DNA of 15,762 nt from Propionibacteriaceae bacterium (GTDB lineage: Bacteria > Actinomycetota > Actinomycetes > Propionibacteriales > Propionibacteriaceae). The DNA lies in contig JAUNUL010000024.1 in assembly GCA_030538175.1 (NCBI GenBank), forward strand, positions 1 to 15,762. Reading direction: 5' to 3'. Under the pieces are notes generated by a model. That model saw only the letters and a program-made list of their open reading frames with translations. It did not search any database and was not told the origin of the DNA. The translations under genes were made by a program, and so were the position numbers. Below are positions 8,751 through 15,687 of this stretch, piece by piece (the first letter of the stretch is position 1; every line of letters begins with the position of its first letter).

Positions 8751-9212
8751 CCCGGCCGATTCACCCACGCTCCGCTCACCGAACCCGTCACTGTCTTCCT
8801 CATCGGCATGCGCGCCAACCGCTGGTGGAAACTCCGCAAAGTCCTGTGGACCGCCTCGAAAATGGTGCCGATGCTGAGGCACCTCTCCCAGAATCCAGCG
8901 GCTGGGCTGCTGCACTTCGAGCAGTGGTTCGGGCGTACGACCATCCTGGTCAGCTATTGGAAGTCACCCGAGCACCTGCAGCGCTTCGCTGCCGATGCCG
9001 ATGCACCCCACCTCGGGCCGTGGCGAGATTTCGCCAAGGTCGTCGGTCACGACGGTGATGTGGGGATCTGGCACGAGACCTATGAGGTGCAGCCCGGCGG
9101 CGCCGAGGCGGTGTACGCCAATATGCCCGCCTTCGGTCTCGCCGCAGCCATTGGGCACGAGCCCGTGGGCAAGGGCAGCGCCACGGCGAAGGCGAGGTTG
9201 GCAAGGCGCTGA
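8736..9212 (+). pseudogene. DUF4188 (monooxygenase-like) protein lacking its native start
   Basis: Homology to the DUF4188 / Monooxy_af470-like family (ferredoxin-like fold, biochemical role unproven) runs from about PVHPGRFTH (8742) through VTVFLIGMRANRWWK, LLHFEQWFGRTTILVSYW, APHLGPWRDFA, GDVGIWHETYEV and ANMPAFGLAAA to the stop, essentially the whole family length. What is missing is an ordinary start codon just before the homology. The only nearby candidate is CTG at 8736. The next in-frame ATG inside (8808) would remove the first beta strand, and the nearest one upstream (8571) would add residues antisense to the TetR remnant. The C-terminal side is intact, so the loss looks recent. It could still be expressed from CTG or as a chimeric extension, but the simplest reading is a gene decapitated by the deletion that truncated the TetR gene. 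Confidence 0.65.
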
Positions 9213-9483
9213 CCGGGCGCTGTACTGGCGCGGTCCTGCGCCTCCACCTCCCGCGCCCAGTACAACTCCCCGACATGCCTGCGCGTCGGCAACCCGTGCT
9301 CGGGTTGGGGAGTGGTGGTGTTGCGTCCGCCCAGTTATGTGGGAAACGTTAACCAGCAACTGTTTCGGTCTTCTGAGTGCCGAATCTCCTCAGTGTTCCA
9401 ATCCCGGACTACATGCACGTGATTTGTCAGCCACGCCGCGTACCGTTGCCGCGGCATTCAGCAGATAGATCCGGAGGTTGCAG
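9213..9483. other. Non-coding stretch with inverted repeats between DUF4188 and the esterase
   Basis: No gene is supported. The stretch contains an imperfect hairpin at 9221-9264 (TGTACTGG and CGCG arms), a compact fold at 9265-9313 (own entry), and an inverted repeat GAAAC (9343-9347) / GTTTC (9362-9366). No convincing promoter for the esterase is visible. TTGCCG (9446-9451) and TAGATC (9466-9471) are only 14 nt apart and the latter lacks the final T. Confidence 0.5.
9265..9313. repeat. Compact 49-nt inverted-repeat structure
   Basis: An outer 10-bp stem (9265-9274 with 9304-9313, one G-T pair) encloses inner complementary segments, including CCG-TGCT-CGG (9294-9303). An alternative fold pairs CAACCCG (9290-9296) with CGGGTTG (9301-9307) around a 4-nt loop. 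It could be a terminator for the upstream gene or an unrecognised RNA element. No U-tract follows. Confidence 0.4.
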
Positions 9484-10422
9484 ATGGCAGGCGCGCAGAA
9501 TCCGTTCCCGGGCGCGGGGCGGAGCTATCGGCATCCCCACACGGGGCTGCCGTGGTCGCGGGCTTTTACTGTCTATGTCCCGCGCGGACTGCGGCGCACG
9601 ACCCGCGCTCCGCTGCTGTTGGCGCTCCACGGCTGCAACCAGACGGCGGCGGATTTCGCTGCCAGCACCCGGTTCAACCAGTTGGCCGACCGGCATCAGT
9701 TCATCGTGGTCTATCCGGAACAGTCGATGGTCAATAACGCCACGCGATGCTGGAACTGGGCCCAGCCGCAGAACCAGCAGCGCAACAGCGGTGAACCGGC
9801 CAGCCTCGCCGGGATCGTCCAGCGCGTCATCGCCGATCGCACTCGGTGGCGGGTCGATCCGGATCGGGTTTATGCGGTGGGGCTCTCCGCGGGTGGTGCC
9901 ATGGCGATGACCTTGGGTGCCACCTATCCCGACATCTTCGCCGCAGTCGGTTCCCACTCGGCGCCGCCCTATCGTTCGGCGTCGTCCTCGAGTCAGGCAC
10001 TCAGCGCGATGCAGGGCCGGAGGCTCACGCCACCGCCACCCTCGGCGCCGCACGCGATGGTGTTGCCGCCGACCGTGGTCTTCCAAGGCAGCCACGACGC
10101 AACCGTCTGGCCGGCCAATGCCCAGAAGATCGCCGATCAGTGGCTGGCGCACTATGAGCAGGGCCGCAGCGGTCGGGCGCGGATCAGCACGCCCAAGGCG
10201 TCACGGACCGCCATGGCCCGACCGTGGACGAAAACGAGTCGCCGGGGCTATTCAGTACGCCGCTGGTCCGCGGGTCGCGACCGCATGCTTGAGGTCTGGG
10301 TTGTGGAGGGGCTCGGCCACGCCTGGTCTGGCGGCGCCGTCGATGTTGCCTTCAGCGATCGGCGGGGGCCGCGAGCGACCACCGAGATGTGGCGGTTCCT
10401 CAGCCGCCACGCACTCGATTGA
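9484..10422 (+). CDS. PHB depolymerase-family esterase (alpha/beta hydrolase), cytosolic
   Basis: A 312-residue serine hydrolase of the Esterase_PHB/LpqC group. Visible are the oxyanion-region HGCNQ (49-53), nucleophile Ser135 in GLSAGGAM, Asp205 in GSHDATVW and His279 in GLGHAWSGG. The NNATRCWNW segment is typical of the group. Unlike secreted LpqC-type members it has no signal peptide or lipobox: the N-terminus MAGAQNPFPGAGRSYRHP is hydrophilic. It therefore likely acts on intracellular esters; the substrate could be a polyhydroxyalkanoate oligomer, an acyl ester or a xenobiotic and cannot be read from sequence. The ATG at 9484 is chosen over an in-frame TTG at 9478 because GGAGG (9473-9477) lies 6 nt upstream. 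acpS starts 24 nt after its stop, so cotranscription is possible, although acpS seems to have its own promoter. Confidence 0.82.
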   Translation: MAGAQNPFPGAGRSYRHPHTGLPWSRAFTVYVPRGLRRTTRAPLLLALHGCNQTAADFAASTRFNQLADRHQFIVVYPEQSMVNNATRCWNWAQPQNQQRNSGEPASLAGIVQRVIADRTRWRVDPDRVYAVGLSAGGAMAMTLGATYPDIFAAVGSHSAPPYRSASSSSQALSAMQGRRLTPPPPSAPHAMVLPPTVVFQGSHDATVWPANAQKIADQWLAHYEQGRSGRARISTPKASRTAMARPWTKTSRRGYSVRRWSAGRDRMLEVWVVEGLGHAWSGGAVDVAFSDRRGPRATTEMWRFLSRHALD

Positions 10423-10434
10423 TCACGGCGTCGA

Positions 10435-10440
10435 TAGATT
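10435..10440 (+). promoter_or_regulatory. Possible leaderless -10 element of acpS
   Basis: TAGATT, then 6 nt, then the acpS GTG at 10447. No Shine-Dalgarno is present. The spacing puts the transcription start on or next to the start codon. No good -35 is visible, which is common in actinobacterial promoters. Confidence 0.45.
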
Positions 10441-10446
10441 GGGCAG

Positions 10447-10797
10447 GTGATCACAGGGATTGGCGTGGACGTCTGCGAGGTCGCGCGGTTTGCGCGAGCG
10501 TGTGACCGCTGGCCCGGATTCGCCCGTCGCTGGCTGACCGATGCGGAAGCTGACTTGCCGATGCATTCACAGGCAGCCCGCTTCGCCGCCAAGGAGGCGC
10601 TGGCCAAGGCCTTGCGGATCGAGCGCGGCCTGGGCTGGCACGATGCGGAGGTCATCGTCGATGAGTTCGGCCGGCCCTCGTTCGTCATCAGCGGCTCTGT
10701 CGCCGATCGCGCCGCAGCCCTCGGCGTCACCAGCATCCACCTGTCGTTGTCCCATGACGCGGGGATTGCCACGGCTTTCGTAGTGTGTGAAACATGA
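10447..10797 (+). CDS. acpS: Holo-[acyl-carrier-protein] synthase
   Basis: AcpS transfers the 4'-phosphopantetheine arm from CoA to the serine of apo-ACP, activating fatty-acid synthesis. The 116-residue protein has the family's two Mg-binding signatures: GIGVDVCEVARF with Asp8, and FAAKEALAKAL with Glu50. It ends with HLSLSHDAGIATAFVV. The length is normal for the trimeric AcpS type. The GTG start at 10447 begins the conserved strand directly, and no upstream alternative is needed. Its stop overlaps the nnr ATG by 4 bp (ATGA, 10794-10797). CoaA, encoded in the same window, starts the pathway to its CoA substrate. Confidence 0.94.
   Translation: MITGIGVDVCEVARFARACDRWPGFARRWLTDAEADLPMHSQAARFAAKEALAKALRIERGLGWHDAEVIVDEFGRPSFVISGSVADRAAALGVTSIHLSLSHDAGIATAFVVCET
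10781..10786 (+). promoter_or_regulatory. Possible internal leaderless -10 element of nnr
   Basis: TAGTGT lies inside the 3' end of acpS and is followed by 7 nt and then the nnr ATG (10794). nnr has no Shine-Dalgarno, so it is either translated by coupling through the ATGA overlap or made as a leaderless mRNA from this element, or both. Confidence 0.35.
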
Positions 10798-12227
10798 AGT
10801 ACGCGTACGCCACCGACTCGATCCGCGCCGCGGAAGCCGAGGCGATGGCGAAAGTCGGTGATGACGCGCTGATGCAGCAGGCCGCCAACGGGCTCGCCGT
10901 CGAGTGTGCCCGGCGCCTGCGCCGGCAGCGGGGCAAGGTCACCGGCGCCCGCGTGCTCGTCATCGTCGGCCCTGGCAACAACGGCGGCGACGGCCTCTTC
11001 GCGGCCATGCGCCTCGCCCGCAAGGGTGCCAAGATCTTTCTCTGGCGCATCGTTGATCAGGTCCACGAGGCCGGTTGGCAGGCGGCCATCCGTGCCGGGG
11101 CCGTCGAGGCCACCCTCGATCGGGCGCTCGAGCTCCTGCCCACGCTGGATCAGGTCATCGAGGCCGGGTTCGGGATCGGTGGCCGCGACGGCATCAACGA
11201 CGACCTCACGCGCCTGGTCGATGCGTCCCGCGGCATCGTCGATGTCGTGGCCGTCGACCTCCCCTCCGGCCTTGGGGTCGAGACCCTGTCCCCAGACGTG
11301 CGCTTCTTCGAGGCCGACGCCACCGTGACGTTCGGCGCGTGGAAGCCCAGCCTTTTGGCGGGTCCCGCGCGGGCGTACGCCGGAGAGGTCACGTTCGTCG
11401 ACATCGGACTGGCGCCCGAGAACCCGGTCCTCGCCCAGTGGGAGGCCACCGATGTGGCGGCCGTGTGGCCGTTCCCGACGGCGACCGATGACAAGTACGC
11501 CCGCGGTGTCGTCGGCCTCGACGCCGGCTCGGCGGACTATCCCGGGGCCGGGCTCCTCGCGCTCAGCGGCGCCGTGCACGCCGGTGCCGGGATGGTCCGC
11601 TTCCTTGGACCGGTTGAACTCCGCGCCACGGTCATCGCCCAATTCCCCAACGTCGTGCACGGCCGGGGACGGTGTCAGGCGTACCTCTGCGGCCCGGGCT
11701 GGGGACCCGGCGATCACCTCGCCGACCGGCTCGACAGCCGTCTCGCAGACGGCCTGCCGACGGTCATTGACGCGGATGCGCTGGTGTACCTCCCGAAGAA
11801 CCTGGGCGAGGACACCCTCCTCACCCCGCATGCCGGCGAGCTGGCCAGGCTGCTGGGGGTCGAGCGGACCGCAGTCGAGGCCGGCCCGATCGGGCACGTA
11901 CGCCGCGCCGCCGACGAGACCGGGGCCACGGTCCTGTTGAAGGGGGCGACACAGTACGTCGCAACGCCAGGGGAGTCGTGCGTCGACGTCCCTGTCCAGG
12001 GCCCCGCGTGGACCGGCCAAGCTGGTTCGGGGGACACCCTCGCCGGGATCTGTGCCACCCTGCTCGCCGCAGGCCTCGATGCCCGCACCGCTGCCGTCGC
12101 CGCGGCCTCGGTCCAGGCCATCACGGCGCGCAGCCACCCCGGCCCGCACCCGCCGCAGGAGATCGCCCGTCGCCTGCCGGACACGATCGCCGAGTTGGAC
12201 TGGCTCGTTCAGGAGGGTCAGCGATGA
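10794..12227 (+). CDS. nnr: Bifunctional NAD(P)H-hydrate epimerase / ADP-dependent NAD(P)H-hydrate dehydratase
   Basis: Nnr repairs NADH and NADPH damaged by hydration. The N-terminal YjeF_N domain (about 1-215) epimerises S/R-NAD(P)HX, and the C-terminal kinase-like domain (about 225-477) dehydrates the S form using ADP. Evidence: VGPGNNGGDGLFAAMRLARKG with Asn62-Asn63 and Asp66 in the epimerase; in the dehydratase, RGVVGLDAGSADYPGA, YLCGPGWGPGDH, TVIDADAL, LLTPHAGELARLLG and the catalytic QAGSGDTLAGI with Asp414. The motif reads GSGD where GTGD is more usual; the Asp is kept. The 477-residue length matches fused actinobacterial enzymes. The ATG at 10794 overlaps the acpS stop by 4 bp, and its own stop overlaps the alr ATG in the same way. 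Confidence 0.93.
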   Translation: MKYAYATDSIRAAEAEAMAKVGDDALMQQAANGLAVECARRLRRQRGKVTGARVLVIVGPGNNGGDGLFAAMRLARKGAKIFLWRIVDQVHEAGWQAAIRAGAVEATLDRALELLPTLDQVIEAGFGIGGRDGINDDLTRLVDASRGIVDVVAVDLPSGLGVETLSPDVRFFEADATVTFGAWKPSLLAGPARAYAGEVTFVDIGLAPENPVLAQWEATDVAAVWPFPTATDDKYARGVVGLDAGSADYPGAGLLALSGAVHAGAGMVRFLGPVELRATVIAQFPNVVHGRGRCQAYLCGPGWGPGDHLADRLDSRLADGLPTVIDADALVYLPKNLGEDTLLTPHAGELARLLGVERTAVEAGPIGHVRRAADETGATVLLKGATQYVATPGESCVDVPVQGPAWTGQAGSGDTLAGICATLLAAGLDARTAAVAAASVQAITARSHPGPHPPQEIARRLPDTIAELDWLVQEGQR

Positions 12228-13402
12228 CCGCACTCTCCGGGATCGACCCCCGGACCGCGTCCGCTGAGATCGACCTGACAGCCCTCGGCGACAACGTGCG
12301 CGCCATCGCCGCCCACGTTGCGCCCGCGGAGGTGATGGTCGTGGTCAAGGCCGACGCCTATGGCCACGGCATCGTCCCCTGTGCCCGCGCGGCCCGGGCT
12401 GCCGGCGCCGCCTGGCTCGGCGTGGCCACGATCAACGAGGCTCGGCTGCTGCGCGAGGACGGCGACACCGGTCGCCTGCTCTGCTGGTTATTCGGCGAGG
12501 ACGAGGACCTCGTGGTGCCGATCGCACTCGATATCGATATCGCGGTCCATCACCCCGCGCAGCTGTCGCGGGTCGTCGCAGCGGCCGCTACCGCAGGCCG
12601 GACCGCCCGCATCCACCTCAAGATCGACACCGGCCTGACCCGCAACGGCTGCCCGCCGGAGCTGTGGGACGACCTGTGCAGCGACGCGGTGGACGCCGCT
12701 GAGGCCGGCGCGGTCGAGGTGGTTGCGGTGTGGTCCCACTTCGCCGCCGCCGACGACCCCGAGCACCCGGCCAACGCCCAGCAGCTCGCGGTGTTCAACG
12801 CCGCCGTCGACCGAGCCCGTTCCCTCGGCCTCACGGTCGGGATCCGCCACCTCGCCAACTCCGCCGCGGCCCTGGCGATGCCCGCGGCCCATTTCGAACT
12901 CGTGCGCGTGGGCCTCGCGGCGTACGGGGTGGACCCTGCGGACGGCGACCTGGCCGAGCGGGCCGGCGTACGTCTGCGACCCGTCATGCGCCTGCGCGCC
13001 CAGCTCGTCTCGACCCGCGCGATCGCCCCGGGCACAGCGATCTCCTATGGGCACCGCTGGACCGCTGCGGATTCGACGGTGGTCGGGTTGGTGCCGTTGG
13101 GGTACGCCGACGGCATCCCCCGGGCAGCCTCCGGCTGGGGTAGCGAGCCCGGGGCCTCAGTGCTCGTCGAAGGGTCAGACCCCCGCAGGGCGCCGATCGT
13201 GGGCACCGTGTGCATGGACCAATTCGTGGTCGACCTCGGCCCTGATGCCCGCGAGGAAGCCGGGGACGAGGTCACCCTGTTCGGGGGCCCCGATACACCG
13301 GGCGCTTCGGATTGGGCGCGAGCCTGCGGCACGATCGGCTATGAGATCGTGACCAGAATCGGGGCGAGAGTCCCGCGAACGTATGCCGGGGGAGGACAGT
13401 GA
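12224..13402 (+). CDS. alr: Alanine racemase
   Basis: A PLP-dependent, fold-type III enzyme that interconverts L- and D-alanine, supplying D-Ala for peptidoglycan. It has 392 residues. The PLP lysine is Lys42 in VVVKADAYGHG and the second catalytic base is Tyr275 in AISYGHRW. HLKIDTGLTRNGC, HLANSAAAL, VRVGLAAYGV, VPLGYADGIPR and GTVCMDQFVVDLG are also present. The ATG at 12224 overlaps the nnr stop by 4 bp (ATGA) and has AGGAGG (12211-12216) 7 nt upstream. A longer in-frame extension inside nnr is a shadow. The stop overlaps the GTG start of the following hydrolase. Confidence 0.96.
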   Translation: MTALSGIDPRTASAEIDLTALGDNVRAIAAHVAPAEVMVVVKADAYGHGIVPCARAARAAGAAWLGVATINEARLLREDGDTGRLLCWLFGEDEDLVVPIALDIDIAVHHPAQLSRVVAAAATAGRTARIHLKIDTGLTRNGCPPELWDDLCSDAVDAAEAGAVEVVAVWSHFAAADDPEHPANAQQLAVFNAAVDRARSLGLTVGIRHLANSAAALAMPAAHFELVRVGLAAYGVDPADGDLAERAGVRLRPVMRLRAQLVSTRAIAPGTAISYGHRWTAADSTVVGLVPLGYADGIPRAASGWGSEPGASVLVEGSDPRRAPIVGTVCMDQFVVDLGPDAREEAGDEVTLFGGPDTPGASDWARACGTIGYEIVTRIGARVPRTYAGGGQ

Positions 13403-14517
13403 ACCAGCGCAAATCCACCAAGAATCCGTCCCGGATCGCTCAGGGCGCCGGCCTCGTCACCGGCATCGGCGCGCTCGCCGTGGGCGCCGTCGCGGCCGGG
13501 TTCGAGATCGAACGCCGCGTCATCGGCCAGATCTTCAAGAAGAACCGGGAGCTCCTGCCGGAGCCAGAGCCCTTCTTCACACTGCGGGCCCCCGGCCCGG
13601 ATGTCGTGACCCGCGACGGGGTGAAACTGCACGTCGAGGTCGACCATCCTGATCCACGGCTGCCGCTCGCCGAGCGCGGCGTCACGATCGTGATGGTGCA
13701 CGGGTATGTCCTGTCCCTGCACTGCTGGCACTTCATGCGCAAGCACTTCCGCGGCCGGCACAAGATCGTGCTCTATGACCAGCGATCGCACGGCCGGTCC
13801 GGACGGTCGGCGGCCAAGCGCTCTCGCGTACGCCAACTGGCGCGAGACCTCAAGCTCATCCTCGACGAGACCACAGCCGAGAACGAGCCGGTCGTGCTGA
13901 TGGGGCACTCCATGGGTGGCATGACCATCATGGAGTTCGCGGCCCGCTATCCCGAGTTGATCGGGACCAAGGTCGTCGGGGTCGGGCTGCTGAACACCGC
14001 CGGCGGGAACATGGGCAACCACTCGATCGTGAAAGGGATCCCCGGGGAGCTGTTCCCGCGGCTGGTCGAGCCGTTGATGGCGGGACTCAACCGGATCCCG
14101 GCGGTCGTGGAGAAGAGCCGCAAAGCCAGCTCCGATGTCGCCTTCGTCGTGACCCGGCGGGGTGGGTTCGGCTCCCAGGTGCCGGGGGAGTACGTCGACT
14201 TTCTCTCCGAAATGATCGCGGTGACCCCGCTGGACGTGGTCGCCGACTTCTATCCGGCCTTCGCCGAGTTCGACGGGGCCAAGGGGTTGGCGCGGCTGAC
14301 CGCCATCGAGACCGCCGTGATCGCCGGGGAGACCGACCAGATCATCCCCGTCGAGCATGCCCATCGGATCCTCGAAGCGCTGCCCGGCGCGGAGTCACTG
14401 ATCGTGCCCGACTCCGGACACATGGGGATGATCGAGCACCACGAGGCGTACAACGCGGTCCTGCAAAGTCTGGTCGACCGGGCCGAACGGACCATACGAG
14501 AGCGCAACGGGGACTGA
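13399..14517 (+). CDS. Membrane-anchored alpha/beta hydrolase
   Basis: A 372-residue alpha/beta hydrolase. Residues 13-35 form one hydrophobic, Gly/Ala-rich segment after a basic N-terminus, which suggests a membrane anchor with the catalytic domain following. Catalytic features are the oxyanion motif HGYV (101-104), nucleophile Ser171 in MGHSMGGMT, Asp313 in AGETDQIIP and His341 in PDSGHMGM. The substrate is unknown. A hydrolase of this kind follows alr in several actinobacteria, as I recall, so it is probably conserved housekeeping rather than an acquired gene. The GTG at 13399 overlaps the alr TGA by 4 bp, with GGAGG (13391-13395) only 3 nt upstream. The overlap indicates cotranslation with alr. 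Confidence 0.85.
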   Translation: MNQRKSTKNPSRIAQGAGLVTGIGALAVGAVAAGFEIERRVIGQIFKKNRELLPEPEPFFTLRAPGPDVVTRDGVKLHVEVDHPDPRLPLAERGVTIVMVHGYVLSLHCWHFMRKHFRGRHKIVLYDQRSHGRSGRSAAKRSRVRQLARDLKLILDETTAENEPVVLMGHSMGGMTIMEFAARYPELIGTKVVGVGLLNTAGGNMGNHSIVKGIPGELFPRLVEPLMAGLNRIPAVVEKSRKASSDVAFVVTRRGGFGSQVPGEYVDFLSEMIAVTPLDVVADFYPAFAEFDGAKGLARLTAIETAVIAGETDQIIPVEHAHRILEALPGAESLIVPDSGHMGMIEHHEAYNAVLQSLVDRAERTIRERNGD

Positions 14518-14552
14518 CCCCGACGGCACACCGGCCGATGGGGTCCCCGTCG
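14507..14552. terminator. Hairpin between convergent hydrolase and dehydrogenase genes
   Basis: ACGGGGAC (14507-14514) pairs perfectly with GTCCCCGT (14543-14550). Alternative stems are CGACGG/CCGTCG (14521-14526 with 14547-14552) and GACCCC/GGGGTC (14516-14521 with 14540-14545). The convergent stops are 41 bp apart, so a bidirectional terminator is expected here. The hairpin overlaps the end of the hydrolase gene. Confidence 0.45.
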
Positions 14553-14558
14553 CCGGCG

Positions 14559-15626
14559 TCAGAGCGCGCGGAGTTCTGCGGCGGTGAGATCACCGAAGCC
14601 GAGCGAATCCAGGGTCCGGGCCTGTTCCGCCTTGAAGTCACGGGCCAGCACGACGTCGGCGATCCGGATCACCGCATCGATCACCGGGGTCGGCACCGAC
14701 AGACGTGCCGCCAGGTCGGCGAGGAACACCAGCCCATAGCCGACGTCCTCGGTGAGGTAGCGGTGATCGAGTTGCCCCTGTGCGCCGATCCCGAGGAATC
14801 CGGGTGCCTTGGAATAGCCGGTCGAATAGTTCTCCTCGGTCATGTATCCCTGATGCACCCCGATCGCAGGTTCCGACAGCAGGGGCACCCCGAGCGCCGC
14901 GGCGATCGCCAGCCGCTCGGTGTCGACAGCCTCGATCAACCGTCCGACGCCGTTAGTGACGCCCTCCTCATAGAACAGGAAGTCACCGCCGCGATCGATC
15001 GGGCCGGCATTGAGGAGGCTGACCGCTGGATGGATGACCGGGTTGCCGTTCTGCAGCGTCGTCTGCAGGACCGAGGCGGCCTTCTCCAGCGGCCAGACGT
15101 CCTCGACGAGCGCGAACAACGCGTCGGTATCGCTCGGCGGGGTCGCCGCCAGGAACGTGCCCGTGGTGAGGCGGTGGAAGACGTTGATCCGACCCGGTGC
15201 GGTGATCCGCACGGCATAGGGGAGTGTGCTCGTCTCGCCCACGATCACGCCGCTGTCTGGGCCGATCCCGGCAGCCTGCTGGAACGTCAGCGCCCCGGCA
15301 CAGGAGCTGGGGCAGACCAGCACGGCGGTCCCTGGGGTGAGGTGGCCGCGGCAGGCTTGGGCCATCGGTGGGGTGGCGTACGCCGGCCCGACCACCACGA
15401 CCAACTCCGCACCGGCCAGCGCCTCAGCGATGTCGTGACCAGCCGAGGCGATCGGCGCGAACCCGTCCAGATCACCGGTCGCGTGGATGCCACCGGCGTC
15501 GGCGACGGCCGCGATCTGTGTGGTGAACTCGGGCAGATCGAACAGCGCGACCTCGCGGCCAGCCCGGGACAACTCGAAGGCACAGGCCAACCCGCCATTG
15601 CCCGAACCGAGCACCGCAACCTTCAT
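14559..15626 (-). CDS. NAD/NADP octopine/nopaline dehydrogenase-family protein (opine dehydrogenase)
   Basis: A 355-residue two-domain oxidoreductase. The N-terminal Rossmann domain starts with VAVLGSGNGGLACAFELSRAG and has FDLPE after the second strand. The C-terminal Octopine_DH domain includes NGNPVIHPAVSLLNAG, FYEEGVTNGVGRLIEAVDTE, LTEDVGYGLVFLADLA and VPTPVIDAVI. Its closest well-known relative by layout is the Arthrobacter N-(1-D-carboxyethyl)-L-norvaline dehydrogenase, with catalytic His202/Asp297. The matching residues here are His199 and Asp294, each offset by three. Such enzymes reductively join an alpha-keto acid to an amino acid, or run in reverse; the substrates are unknown. The ATG at 15626 has GAGGAGG 6 nt upstream; a start at 15656 adds non-conserved residues. 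No opine transporter or metallophore gene is adjacent within the window. Confidence 0.85.
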   Translation of the reverse strand: MKVAVLGSGNGGLACAFELSRAGREVALFDLPEFTTQIAAVADAGGIHATGDLDGFAPIASAGHDIAEALAGAELVVVVGPAYATPPMAQACRGHLTPGTAVLVCPSSCAGALTFQQAAGIGPDSGVIVGETSTLPYAVRITAPGRINVFHRLTTGTFLAATPPSDTDALFALVEDVWPLEKAASVLQTTLQNGNPVIHPAVSLLNAGPIDRGGDFLFYEEGVTNGVGRLIEAVDTERLAIAAALGVPLLSEPAIGVHQGYMTEENYSTGYSKAPGFLGIGAQGQLDHRYLTEDVGYGLVFLADLAARLSVPTPVIDAVIRIADVVLARDFKAEQARTLDSLGFGDLTAAELRAL

Positions 15627-15681
15627 GACCGTCCTCCTCGCTGCTCCCGGCTCCACGCCGTCGACCTCACCGTCTGGGAGC

Positions 15682-15687
15682 AGCCTA
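15682..15687 (-). promoter_or_regulatory. Possible -10 element of the opine dehydrogenase gene
   Basis: Read on the minus strand, TAGGCT lies 55 nt before the ATG, which leaves room for a leader carrying the strong ribosome site. No good -35 is seen at 17-18 nt. Positions 15688-15762 show no gene. Confidence 0.3.

Noticed and set aside
8751..8915. TetR helix-turn-helix encoded antisense to DUF4188 (residues reading VGESAGMNGV)
   Set aside because: It looks superficially like a TetR helix-2 turn, but the plus strand there encodes a well-conserved DUF4188 N-terminus, so the resemblance is most likely chance.
8247..9212. 321-residue plus-strand protein with DUF4188 at its C-terminus
   Set aside because: The first about 165 residues are antisense to the TetR remnant and resemble no family. 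Only the part from about 8742 is DUF4188-like.
10248..12233. 661-codon open frame on the minus strand
   Set aside because: It lies antisense to acpS and nnr, which are clear homologues with intact motifs. Its composition is the Arg/Gly/Asp-rich pattern of high-GC antisense shadows, with no recognisable domain.
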